Assembly (NCBI RefSeq): GCF_032397745.1
Contig: NZ_CP135921.1
Span: 7,490,501 to 7,554,500, forward strand
Direction: 5' to 3'
Source of the DNA: Bradyrhizobium prioriisuperbiae
Lineage (GTDB): Bacteria > Pseudomonadota > Alphaproteobacteria > Rhizobiales > Xanthobacteraceae
Length of the DNA: 64,000 nucleotides
The notes under the pieces are model-generated. The model was given only the letters and a program-made list of their open reading frames with translations, did not search any database and had not been told where the DNA came from. Position 1 is the first letter of the stretch. The number at the start of each line of letters is the position of its first letter. Positions 45,748-54,033 of this stretch are shown here, piece after piece. Made by a program: the position numbers and the translations under genes.

Positions 45748-46563
45748 ATGACGTCGCGCATGACCGCGGTAGCCGCCAACCCCACAACCGACATGACCGG
45801 GTTCGAGCGCGCTGAATACACCATCAACGGTATCAACACCGTGGTTCACAGCATCGGGCGCGGACCGGAACTGGTGTTCCTGCACGGCACCGGCACCTTC
45901 ACCGGCTTCGAGGTGGCGCGAACCTGGGCCACGCAGCGCAAGGTTATCATTCCCTATCATCCGGGATTCGGTGAGTCCGGCGACGCCGAGGCATTCGACA
46001 CCATTGACGACCATGTCCTGCATTACATGGAGCTGTTCGATCGTCTTGGCCTCGACGGTTTCGATCTCTGCGGTTTCTCGCTTGGCGGCTGGTTGGCCGC
46101 AGAATTCGCGATCCGCCAACCACAGCGGCTGCGCCGGCTGGTGCTGGCCGCACCCGCCGGTCTGGTTGTCAACGACGCACCGGCGCCGGGCCTGTTCGAT
46201 ATCGCGCCGCAGGACCTGCCGTCTTATCTCGCGCATGACCCCGCCGCGGCCCTGCGCTATTTCCCGAGGGCGCCAGACCCCGCCTTCGATGCGGCGCTTG
46301 GGCGGGAGGTCGGCGGCTTCGCAAAACTCATCCGCGACAATCCGCAAGGCAACCCGAAACTCGCGCAATGGGTTCACCGCATCCGCGTTCCAACCCTGGT
46401 GCTGTGGGGCGCCGAGGATCGCCTGCGTCCCACCGCCCAGGCCAAGGCCTGGATGGCGCGCCTTCCCGATGGACACCTCAAACTGGTCCCGGCAACGGGC
46501 CACCTGGTGTTCGAGGAGACACCATCGGCCGGCGACCTCGTCACCGCGTTTCTCGCCGGCTGA
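45748..46563 (+). CDS. Alpha/beta hydrolase
   Basis: The 271-residue enzyme has an oxyanion HGTG motif (near residue 46), the nucleophile elbow G-F-Ser111-L-G-G, an acid in WGAEDRL and the catalytic His in PATGHL. The start ATG 45748 follows ACGGAGAG. In an operon with a flavin monooxygenase it may hydrolyse an ester, lactone or ring-cleavage product, as in meta-cleavage pathways. No ring-cleaving extradiol dioxygenase is present in the window, so the exact reaction is open. Confidence 0.9.
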   Translation: MTSRMTAVAANPTTDMTGFERAEYTINGINTVVHSIGRGPELVFLHGTGTFTGFEVARTWATQRKVIIPYHPGFGESGDAEAFDTIDDHVLHYMELFDRLGLDGFDLCGFSLGGWLAAEFAIRQPQRLRRLVLAAPAGLVVNDAPAPGLFDIAPQDLPSYLAHDPAAALRYFPRAPDPAFDAALGREVGGFAKLIRDNPQGNPKLAQWVHRIRVPTLVLWGAEDRLRPTAQAKAWMARLPDGHLKLVPATGHLVFEETPSAGDLVTAFLAG

Positions 46564-46594
46564 CCCGGCGTTCATCCCCAGAAGGAGACAATCC

Positions 46595-47038
46595 ATGATC
46601 GACATGCCTGCCGGCATCACCAGCGCCGAGGAAGCCCTCGGCGGCACCGCCTGGAGCATCCTGGGTCAGACCTACACACTGAAGCAGGAGTCAACAAACT
46701 CGATAGCTTGGCACGCCGTCTTCCCGCCCGGCACGTTTGTCCCGCCGCATGTCCATCCCACCCAGGACGAATTCATCTACGTGCTGAGCGGCCGCTACGA
46801 CCTGTGGCTCGACGGCAAGGAAAGCATCGCCACGGCCGGCGATCTCGTACGTATGCCCAAGGGCATCCCCCACGGCATCTTCAACAAGTCGGGAGACACC
46901 GCCACCAGCCTGTTCTGGGTCGCACCGACGCGCTCGCTAAAAACACTGTTCGAACGCATCCACAATGTGCCTGACCCAGCCGAGGTCGTTCGGATCGCAG
47001 CCGAACACGAGGTCAATTTCCTGCCGCCTCCGGCCTGA
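46595..47038 (+). CDS. Cupin-domain protein
   Basis: This 147-residue single cupin has a complete metal site: His52, His54 and Glu59 in the motif G-x5-HxH-x4-E-x6-G, and His93 in PKGIPHGIF. Its start follows AAGGAGA. Such proteins can be small dioxygenases, isomerases or sensors. Its place between hydrolase and transporter genes suggests a catalytic or regulatory role in the same catabolic pathway. Confidence 0.88.
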   Translation: MIDMPAGITSAEEALGGTAWSILGQTYTLKQESTNSIAWHAVFPPGTFVPPHVHPTQDEFIYVLSGRYDLWLDGKESIATAGDLVRMPKGIPHGIFNKSGDTATSLFWVAPTRSLKTLFERIHNVPDPAEVVRIAAEHEVNFLPPPA

Positions 47039-47092
47039 CGCCGCCGCCTTCACTCCCCCTGCCGGGATCCGCCCAACCACAGAGGATCGACC

Positions 47093-48364
47093 ATGAACTG
47101 GAACACGATTTCCGAGTCCGATCGGATCCGGATCGGACAATGGCAGAAATGGATGCTGGCGCTCGCCATCCTGTGCGAGATTTTCCTGGCGGCCGACTGG
47201 TACGCCTTCGCGGCCGTCATTCCCTTCGTGTCGGAGACGCTCGGATTGAATCCGGCGCAAGCCGGCCTCGCCCAAGGCATCTTCGCACTCACCTACGGCG
47301 TCGGGATGGTGGCGTGGTCGCCGGTCAGCCGCAACATGTCCGCCCGTACCATGCTGTTGATCGGCCTCGCCGGCACCGGCATCGGCATGGTGCTGCAGGT
47401 GTTTGTGCAGAATTATACACAGCTCATCATCCTCCGCCTGCTGATCGGCTTTTTCGACGCCGGCATCTTCATCGGCAACATGAAGCTGATCTTCGGCTGG
47501 TTTCCGCAGCAGCGACGCGGGGCGGTGGTCGGCATGATCCTCGCCGCCTACAGTCTCGCGATCACGCTGGACTTCGCGCTCGGCATTCCATTGACGCTCG
47601 CCACCGGCTGGCGCGTCTTCTTTGCCGTGCTGGCGGCCGGCACTCTGCTGGTCGCTCTGATCGATGGGCTCATGGTCCGCAATGGCCCAGCCGAGATCGG
47701 CATCGCCGGATTCAAGTGGGAGAACGAGCCGGCAACGATCGCCAGCATGCCGCTGACCGAGATCTTTCGATCGAAATGGATCGTGGTCGGCGGCCTCGGC
47801 ATCGCTGCCTGCACCTTCGCCATCGCCGGGACGGCAACATGGGTGGTCCCCGCCTTCATCGCCGTTCAGCACATGCCGGTCGAGGCCGGCGCAATCATCG
47901 GCACGCTGATGGGCCTGTCCCAGGTGGTGTTCCTGATCATCGGCGGCTACATGGCCGACAGCCTGGGAAAGCCCTTCATGATCAAGCTGAGTGCCTTGCT
48001 GGCGCTGTTGACCGCGGTCATGTTCCTGTCCAGCACGATCTATCCAGTGAGCTTTGCAACACTCGTCGTATTTGCCGCGCTGAGCGGCCTCGCGGTGCTC
48101 GGCGGCGGCGCGATCTTCTCGTTCCTGAGCGAGAAATATCCGGACGCACTGGCGCCGGCGGCGGTGGGCTATGCCGAGGTATTCGGCATTCTGTCGAGCT
48201 TCGCATCACCGTGGCTGATGGGCGCGATCATCGAGGGCTCCGGCGGCGCTTTCAAGCAGGCGTTCGCCGCATTCGCGATCATCGAGGCGGCGTTTCTCGT
48301 GCTGCTCATACTGCTCGCACGCGAGACGGCGCAGCAACGCTCGCTCGTCGAGCCGGCGGAGTAA
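47093..48364 (+). CDS. MFS transporter
   Basis: The 423-residue protein has about twelve transmembrane helices in two halves with a central cytoplasmic loop (near residues 195-225). It carries MFS-like loop motifs such as SPVSRNMSARTMLL and GGYMADSLGKPFM. It resembles small organic-acid and aromatic-acid carriers. As the last gene of the monooxygenase operon it probably imports the pathway substrate. It ends 20 bp from a convergent CoA-transferase gene, with no clear terminator between. Confidence 0.9.
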   Translation: MNWNTISESDRIRIGQWQKWMLALAILCEIFLAADWYAFAAVIPFVSETLGLNPAQAGLAQGIFALTYGVGMVAWSPVSRNMSARTMLLIGLAGTGIGMVLQVFVQNYTQLIILRLLIGFFDAGIFIGNMKLIFGWFPQQRRGAVVGMILAAYSLAITLDFALGIPLTLATGWRVFFAVLAAGTLLVALIDGLMVRNGPAEIGIAGFKWENEPATIASMPLTEIFRSKWIVVGGLGIAACTFAIAGTATWVVPAFIAVQHMPVEAGAIIGTLMGLSQVVFLIIGGYMADSLGKPFMIKLSALLALLTAVMFLSSTIYPVSFATLVVFAALSGLAVLGGGAIFSFLSEKYPDALAPAAVGYAEVFGILSSFASPWLMGAIIEGSGGAFKQAFAAFAIIEAAFLVLLILLARETAQQRSLVEPAE

Positions 48365-48384
48365 CGCGCGGCTTCGGCCTCGCC

Positions 48385-49590
48385 TTACGCAACTGCCTTG
48401 TTCTGTCTCAGCCGCGCAATGTCGTCAGCGCCATAGCCCGCCTCGCGCAGGATCTCGTCGCTGTGCTGGCCGATCGCTGGCGCCGCGCGCGGCTCGGCTT
48501 TCTCGACGCCCTCGAGAGTGAACGGGCTGCTGACGGTAAGCATAGCGCTATCGGCATAAGACACCAGCGCACCTGCCTCACGCATCTGCAGGTCATCGGG
48601 GATGTCGTCCAGCGTGCCGGTGACGCCGAAGGTGATGCCGACGTCGTCGAGCCGCTTGCGCCAGTCGGCGAGATCGCGGGTGGCGAAGATCTGGTCGAAC
48701 AGGGCAATCAGCGCCGGCGAATTGCTCCGCCGCGACTCGAGCGTCGCAAACCGCGGATCGTCCAGAATATCGCGGCGGCCCATCGCCTCCAGCAACGGCT
48801 CGAACTGCCGTGCTTCGTTGAGCATGGAAATGGTCAGCCAGCGGCCGTCGCGGGAGCGATACATGTTGGTGCAGGCATTCGGCAACTGCTCGCGCGGCGG
48901 CCGCGGGATCATCCGCGCGCCGCACAGCTGCGCCTGCACCAGCACGCCATTAGCCCACAGACCATTGGCGATCAGCGATGAACTGACCAGGCCGCCCTTG
49001 CCAGTGCGATCGCGCCGATAGAGCGCGGTGACGATCGCGCTGTAGAGCGCCATGGCGCTGGGATGATCGCCCATGCCGGCGACGGAGCGCGCGGGTGCGG
49101 CGTCCGCATGCGGCTTGACATTGTCCATCAGTCCGCTGCGCGCCCAGTAGGCGGTGGAATCGAAACCGGTCTTTTCGGCTTCCGCACCGGTCTCGCCATA
49201 GGCGGTGAACGAGGCATAGATCAGCCTGGGATTGCGCGGCCCCAGATCCTCATAACGGATGTTGAGGCGCCGGCGCACCGGCAGCGGCATGTTGGTGACG
49301 AACACGTCGGCCTGGTCGACCAGCCGATGCAGCACCGCAAGCCCCTCCGGCGACTTCAGGTCGAGTGCGATGCTGCGCTTGTTTCGTGACTCCAGGATCC
49401 AGGCATAATTGTGCTCGCTGACCGGATAGCCCGGCGCCTGGCACAGATTGCGGTAGGCATCGCCCTCGCCCGGCGGCTCGATCTTGATGACATCGGCGCC
49501 GAAGTCCGACAGCACCGTGCACGCCGCAGGCGCCGCAATGAAGCTCGCGCAATCGATCACTTTCAGACCCGCGAACAAATCCTTGTCCAT
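48385..49590 (-). CDS. CaiB/BaiF family CoA-transferase
   Basis: The 401-residue protein (from ATG 49588-49590 behind AAGGAAACGGC) opens with GLKVIDCASFIAAPAACTVLSDFGADVIKIEPP. This is the class III CoA-transferase signature, and the catalytic Asp lies in the middle region (GMGDHPSAMALYSAI). These enzymes move CoA between acyl-CoA and a free acid. It ends the minus-strand CoA-degradation cluster and could activate its starting acid. Confidence 0.92.
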   Translation of the reverse strand: MDKDLFAGLKVIDCASFIAAPAACTVLSDFGADVIKIEPPGEGDAYRNLCQAPGYPVSEHNYAWILESRNKRSIALDLKSPEGLAVLHRLVDQADVFVTNMPLPVRRRLNIRYEDLGPRNPRLIYASFTAYGETGAEAEKTGFDSTAYWARSGLMDNVKPHADAAPARSVAGMGDHPSAMALYSAIVTALYRRDRTGKGGLVSSSLIANGLWANGVLVQAQLCGARMIPRPPREQLPNACTNMYRSRDGRWLTISMLNEARQFEPLLEAMGRRDILDDPRFATLESRRSNSPALIALFDQIFATRDLADWRKRLDDVGITFGVTGTLDDIPDDLQMREAGALVSYADSAMLTVSSPFTLEGVEKAEPRAAPAIGQHSDEILREAGYGADDIARLRQNKAVA

Positions 49591-49653
49591 GCCGTTTCCT
49601 TCGGTCTCCGACCGGTTCACCCGATCCTGCTTGTCGTGATTGCGGAAGCTTGC

Positions 49654-50478
49654 TCAGAAATCGATGTCGAACAAGACACCGTCATAACCGGCATCCGCGG
49701 GAATGCGCAGTTGACGCTGGCCTTTGTCACCCTTGACGATGTCGGGCATCACCGTCACCACCGGCTCTGTGCGAGCCAGCGCGATCGCTTCCGCCGCCGT
49801 CCGGCTGCGCGCCAGCTTGATCAGATTGCGGGTGGTCGGGAACAGGATCTTGAAGCGGCCCGACTTGGCCTCGTCCAGCGCCTGCTGCGGGGCAATCCAG
49901 ATCGAATCCACCGTCTCCTTGCCGTCGTGCACGCCGACCTGATCGGCCGGCGCGACGGCGAGGAAGAAATGGGTGTCGAAGCGCTTGGGCATCCGCACCG
50001 GTGTAATCCAGTGCGCGAACGGCACCAGCAGATCGAGCGCCAGCACGAGATCCTCGGCGGCGACGAGATCGGCGAACGAGATCTTGCCGGCATCGAGATC
50101 CGCGCGGCGCGCCTCATCGATGGCCTTCAGCCGCTCGGCGCCGACCAGCGCGGTCGATCCGCGCGGGCGCGCCAACAGGATGCCGCATTCTTCGAAGGTT
50201 TCGCGCACGCCGCCGATCCGCAGCGCCAGCACATCCGGATCGATGCCCTCGCCGCCGGCGAACAGCTCGGGACGGCCCGCGATGGCGCGGTCGCCGGGCT
50301 CGACACTGCCGCCGGGAAACACCAGCGCACCGGAGGCGAAATCGATCTCGTGGTGACGCACCACCATGAAGATCTCCATGCCATCAGCACTCTCGCGCAG
50401 CAACAGCATGGTGGAGGCCAGCCGCGCCGCCACCTCGGGCTGCGCGGACGGTTTGTCGGGGGCCGGTGTCTCTGTCAT
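49654..50478 (-). CDS. NUDT19-like Nudix hydrolase with split Nudix box
   Basis: The 274-residue protein contains FPGGSVEPGD and, about 35 residues later, RETFEECGILL. The Nudix box G-x5-E-x7-REUxEExGU is thus interrupted by an insertion, as in the NUDT19-type acyl-CoA/CoA diphosphatases. It should cleave CoA or acyl-CoA to phosphopantetheine and adenosine 3',5'-bisphosphate. The gene starts 9 nt after the SDR gene in a cluster of acyl-CoA enzymes, consistent with CoA turnover. Confidence 0.88.
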   Translation of the reverse strand: MTETPAPDKPSAQPEVAARLASTMLLLRESADGMEIFMVVRHHEIDFASGALVFPGGSVEPGDRAIAGRPELFAGGEGIDPDVLALRIGGVRETFEECGILLARPRGSTALVGAERLKAIDEARRADLDAGKISFADLVAAEDLVLALDLLVPFAHWITPVRMPKRFDTHFFLAVAPADQVGVHDGKETVDSIWIAPQQALDEAKSGRFKILFPTTRNLIKLARSRTAAEAIALARTEPVVTVMPDIVKGDKGQRQLRIPADAGYDGVLFDIDF

Positions 50479-50487
50479 CGTTACCTT

Positions 50488-51363
50488 TCAAAACCGGCGC
50501 GCGGCCATTTTATTGTCGTCGGAAAAGAAGATCTCGCCGGCATGCTCGGCGATGTCCTGCGCCTGCCAGGCACTGGTCGACGGTTTCCATCCCTGCATTT
50601 CCAGCATCTTCATCTCGCGCACGCCGCGCGGGCCGGAGACGCCAAGGATCTTGCCGGTCTGGTCGCCGGAGAGCGAGGAGACCATATAAAGCACCGCCGG
50701 TGCGATCTGGTCGGGACCGAACGCTGCGCCCGGATTTTCGATATAGCGCGGCAGGTCCGCCGTCATGCGCGTCAGCGCACCCGGCGCCAGGGTCCAGATC
50801 CGGATGTTGTACTTGCGGCCTTCGATGGCCAGCACATTGCTCAGGCCGAAGATGCCGCCCTTGGCCGCGCCATAGTTGCTCTGGCCGAAATTGCCGATCA
50901 GGCCGGAGGTCGACGAGGTGTTGACGATGACGCCGCCGCCATTGTCCTTCATCCAGCGGAACACGGGGAGCGTGGCGCAGAACGTTCCCTTCAGATGCAC
51001 CGCGATCACCTTGTCCCAGGTCTCCTCGGGCATTTTGGCGAAGGTCACGTCGCGCAGGATGCCGGCATTGTTTACCAGGATATCGGCGCGGCCGAAATGC
51101 CTGATGGCATCGTCGAACACCGACTGGCCTCCGGCCATGGTGGCGATGTCGGCGCCGTTGACCACGGCGCGGCCACCTCCGGCCACAATGGCGTCGACCA
51201 CGGCCTGCGCCATCGAGAGGTCACGTCCGCTGCCGTCGCGCGGACCGCCGAGATCGTTGACCACGACGGCGGCGCCTTCGCGGGCGAACAGTTTGGCGTA
51301 GGCTTCACCCAAGCCGCCGCCGGCGCCGGTGATGATCGCGACCTTGCCGTCCAGCAGACCCAT
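50488..51363 (-). CDS. SDR-family (3R)-hydroxyacyl-CoA dehydrogenase-like protein
   Basis: The 291-residue short-chain dehydrogenase has TGAGGGLGEAYAKLFA (cofactor loop), VVVNDLGG, NNAG, and the Ser/Tyr/Lys catalytic set with YGAAK. The VNDLGG motif and overall form match the dehydrogenase domain of peroxisomal multifunctional enzyme type 2 (HSD17B4). It should oxidise a 3-hydroxyacyl-CoA. The MaoC hydratase gene upstream corresponds to the second MFE-2 domain. Confidence 0.9.
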   Translation of the reverse strand: MGLLDGKVAIITGAGGGLGEAYAKLFAREGAAVVVNDLGGPRDGSGRDLSMAQAVVDAIVAGGGRAVVNGADIATMAGGQSVFDDAIRHFGRADILVNNAGILRDVTFAKMPEETWDKVIAVHLKGTFCATLPVFRWMKDNGGGVIVNTSSTSGLIGNFGQSNYGAAKGGIFGLSNVLAIEGRKYNIRIWTLAPGALTRMTADLPRYIENPGAAFGPDQIAPAVLYMVSSLSGDQTGKILGVSGPRGVREMKMLEMQGWKPSTSAWQAQDIAEHAGEIFFSDDNKMAARRF

Positions 51364-51399
51364 GACGCTCTCCCGCAGCTGTCTTGTTATGATTGGCCG

Positions 51400-52260
51400 T
51401 CAAGCCAGAACGGTTTTTCCGTTCTTGATCACGGTAACGTTGCGTGCCTTGACCTGGGCTTCGAACGACACGACATCGCCGTCCTTCCACAGATCGACCG
51501 TCACCGTCTCCCCGGGAAACACCGGTGCGGAAAATCGCACCGCGTGCTGGCGGAACGCGCCGGCGTCGTAGTCGGCATAGGTCTGCAGCACCGCGCGGCA
51601 GGTCAGGCCATAGGTGCACATGCCGTGCAGGATCGGCCGCGGAAATCCGGCCTTCTGGGCGAACTCCGGATCACTGTGCAGCGGATTGCGATCGCCGCAG
51701 AGGCGGTAGATCAGCGCCTGATCCGGGCGGGTGGTGATATCGACGGAACGGTCCGGTGCCCGCTTGGGCACCGCATGCGGCGCCGGCTGTCCCTCCGACG
51801 GACCACCGAAGCCACCATCGCCGCGTGCGAAGGCCGAGCTGATCAATGTCGCAAGCTTATCGCCGCCTTCATCCCTGAGCACCGTTTCGCGGGTGACCAC
51901 GGCGCCCTTGTCCTTGCCCTTATCGTAGACGGCAAGAATGCGGGAATCCGCGGTGATCTTCGCAGCCACCGGCAACGGCTTGTGGAAGGTGATGTCGCGT
52001 TCGCCATCCACCACCAGCAGGCGGTTGATGCCGAGGTCACCCGGGCTCGCACCCCAGGCGGCCACGGAGGCGAAGGTCGGGACCACCTTGAGCGGACGCG
52101 GCGTGAAAGTTGCCTCGTTGACGAACGCCAGCTCCCGCTCATCCATCGGATCAGCGCTCAGACCGATGCCGTAGGCGTAGAGCATGACCTCGCGGTCGGT
52201 CCATGAATAAGGGTCGCCCTCCCGCTTCAGGTTCATGATCTCGGGATATTTGATCGGCAT
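51400..52260 (-). CDS. MaoC-family (R)-specific enoyl-CoA hydratase, MFE-2-like
   Basis: The 286-residue protein has an N-terminal hot-dog domain and a C-terminal hydratase domain with the signature YRLCGDRNPLHSDPEFAQKA and FPRPILHGMCTYG, including the catalytic Asp and His of hydratase 2. It is similar in length to the double-hot-dog hydratase 2 portion of MFE-2. It should hydrate trans-2-enoyl-CoA to (3R)-hydroxyacyl-CoA for the SDR. It sits between the DUF35 gene and the SDR gene on the same transcript. Confidence 0.9.
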   Translation of the reverse strand: MPIKYPEIMNLKREGDPYSWTDREVMLYAYGIGLSADPMDERELAFVNEATFTPRPLKVVPTFASVAAWGASPGDLGINRLLVVDGERDITFHKPLPVAAKITADSRILAVYDKGKDKGAVVTRETVLRDEGGDKLATLISSAFARGDGGFGGPSEGQPAPHAVPKRAPDRSVDITTRPDQALIYRLCGDRNPLHSDPEFAQKAGFPRPILHGMCTYGLTCRAVLQTYADYDAGAFRQHAVRFSAPVFPGETVTVDLWKDGDVVSFEAQVKARNVTVIKNGKTVLA

Positions 52261-52296
52261 TGGCGTTTCCTCGTTGGCGGCTTGGCCGCTCTGTTA

Positions 52297-52692
52297 TCAG
52301 GCGACGGGGGTGAAGAACGGCAGCGGCGCTCCCTCGGTCGGCTTGAACACCACCTTGACGCGCTGGCCGATCTTCAGCGTCATGGGATCGCAGTCGACGA
52401 AGTTGGTCAGCAGCGACGGCCCCTCCTTCAAAGTGACATAGCCGATCGCATAAGGACCGGTGGGCGACTTGCGCATCACGCTGAAGGTGTAGATTTCGCC
52501 CTCGCCCGCGCTCTCTTCCCAGACCGTCTGGTCGGAGAAGCAGAACGGGCAGATCGCGCGCGGAAAGTAATGCGGCTCGTTGCAGGCGGTACAGCGCTTG
52601 ATCAGGAACTTGCCCTTGACGGCCGCATCCCAGAACGGCTGGGTCTCGGGATTGCCTTGGGGCTTGGGATAGGTTTTCGTCTCGCTCATCAC
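52297..52692 (-). CDS. Zn-ribbon/OB-fold (DUF35) acyl-CoA-binding partner protein
   Basis: The 131-residue protein has a rubredoxin-like zinc ribbon with two Cys pairs (CTACNEPHYFPRAICPFC, about residues 35-52) followed by an OB-fold (IYTFSVMRKSPTGPYAIGYV). DUF35 proteins pair with thiolase-like enzymes, and the thiolase-like gene directly upstream overlaps it by ATGA. The pair probably forms one complex. Confidence 0.9.
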   Translation of the reverse strand: MMSETKTYPKPQGNPETQPFWDAAVKGKFLIKRCTACNEPHYFPRAICPFCFSDQTVWEESAGEGEIYTFSVMRKSPTGPYAIGYVTLKEGPSLLTNFVDCDPMTLKIGQRVKVVFKPTEGAPLPFFTPVA

Positions 52693-53900
52693 ACGCGCTC
52701 CAGAATGGCTGTCGAGGCGGCATGGCGCACGCCGAGCAGGCCGCCGGTGCCGTGGGCAACGGCGAGATCGCAGTTCGGCACCTGCACTTTGGGATGCGCC
52801 TCTCCGCGCAACTGGCGCACCGCCTCGAGGATCTTGGTCAAGCCGCCGCGATTGACCGGATGGTTGCTGCAGAGACCACCACCGTCGGTGTTGAACGGCA
52901 GCTTGCCGACGCCCGAAATCAGGTTGCCGTCGGCGACGAACTTGCCGCCCTCGCCCTTCCTACAGAAGCCGAGGTCCTCGAGTTGCATCAGCACGGTGAT
53001 GGTGAAGCTGTCGTAGATCGAGGCGTACTTGATGTCCTTGGGCGCGACGCCGGCCTCCTCGAACGCGCGCGGGCCAGACCACACACCGGCGGAATGGGTC
53101 AGATCGAGATCCTTGCCGCCGCGCGGGCCCTTCATCGCTTCGCCATGGCCGATCAGCCGCACAAGCGGCTTCTTCAGACTCTTGGCGATCTCGGGAGTGG
53201 TCACGATGAAAGCGCCGCCACCGTCGGAGACCACGCAGCAGTCCATGCGGTGCAGCGGATCGGAGATCATCGGCGAATTGAGCACATCCTCGACGGTGAC
53301 GACCTCTTTCAGCATCGCATGCGGATTGTATTGCGCGTGATGCGACGCCGCGACCTTGATCCAGGCCAGTTGCTCACTGGTGGTGCCATAATCGTGCATG
53401 TGCCGCAGCGCGCACATGCCGTAAGCATTGTGGGTGGTCGCGCCATAGGCGGCCTCGAAATCGGCTTCCGCGCCGGCGGCGCGCGGCGCCATTGCGCTGG
53501 TGCGCGGCTTGCCGGCCAGCGTCACCAGCGCGATCGAGCACTTGCCCGCCGCGATGGCTTCGGCCGCATGCCCGAGATGGATGATGTAGGAGCTGCCCCC
53601 GGTCTCGGTCGAATCGATGTGGCGCACTCGCAAGCCGAGATAATCAACCATCGGCCAGGCACCGCCCGGCGCGTCGCCCGCGCAAAAATAGCCGTCAACG
53701 TCGGCGCTGGTCAGCCCGGCATCCTCCAGCGCGCCCTTCGCCACTTCGGCGTGCAGCTGCGCGGTCGACTTGTCAGGTGCGTGCCGGGTCGGATGTTCGT
53801 AAATTCCGGCGATATACGCCTTGCCCTTGATGCTCAAACCAAGCTCCGCTGGTGTTGTCTTCCCAGCCAATTTTTTGAACCGCGACGGAGAGATTGGCAA
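52689..53900 (-). CDS. Thiolase-fold protein (SCP2/Ltp2-like) lacking the usual nucleophilic Cys
   Basis: The 403-residue protein has the thiolase fold (AEVAKGALEDAGLTSADVDGYF, GHAAEAIAAGKCSIALVTLAG, DGGGAFIVTT, NTDGGGLCSNHPVNRGG). At the position of the acyl-accepting Cys (xxCxSGxxA) I read IDSTETGGSSYIIHLGHAAE, with no Cys. Ltp2-type enzymes of steroid side-chain degradation also lack this Cys, bind a DUF35 protein and act as retro-aldolases. The overlap with a DUF35 gene makes an aldolase-like role plausible; a classic thiolase is less likely. Confidence 0.87.
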   Translation of the reverse strand: MPISPSRFKKLAGKTTPAELGLSIKGKAYIAGIYEHPTRHAPDKSTAQLHAEVAKGALEDAGLTSADVDGYFCAGDAPGGAWPMVDYLGLRVRHIDSTETGGSSYIIHLGHAAEAIAAGKCSIALVTLAGKPRTSAMAPRAAGAEADFEAAYGATTHNAYGMCALRHMHDYGTTSEQLAWIKVAASHHAQYNPHAMLKEVVTVEDVLNSPMISDPLHRMDCCVVSDGGGAFIVTTPEIAKSLKKPLVRLIGHGEAMKGPRGGKDLDLTHSAGVWSGPRAFEEAGVAPKDIKYASIYDSFTITVLMQLEDLGFCRKGEGGKFVADGNLISGVGKLPFNTDGGGLCSNHPVNRGGLTKILEAVRQLRGEAHPKVQVPNCDLAVAHGTGGLLGVRHAASTAILERV

Positions 53901-54033
53901 GCATCATCCCTGCCCTCCATTCCGCCATGCGAAATAGAACGAGGGGAAACGCGGCAAGACATGGCCACATGCGAATTTGAGGGAGCGCGTCACCCGCGAT
54001 TAAACGCGGGAACGCGCTCCGGAAACCCGCGGC

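Noticed and set aside
47140..48981. Plus-strand frame overlapping the MFS gene and running into the CoA-transferase.
   Set aside because: It is out of frame with the MFS protein and continues antisense to the CoA-transferase.
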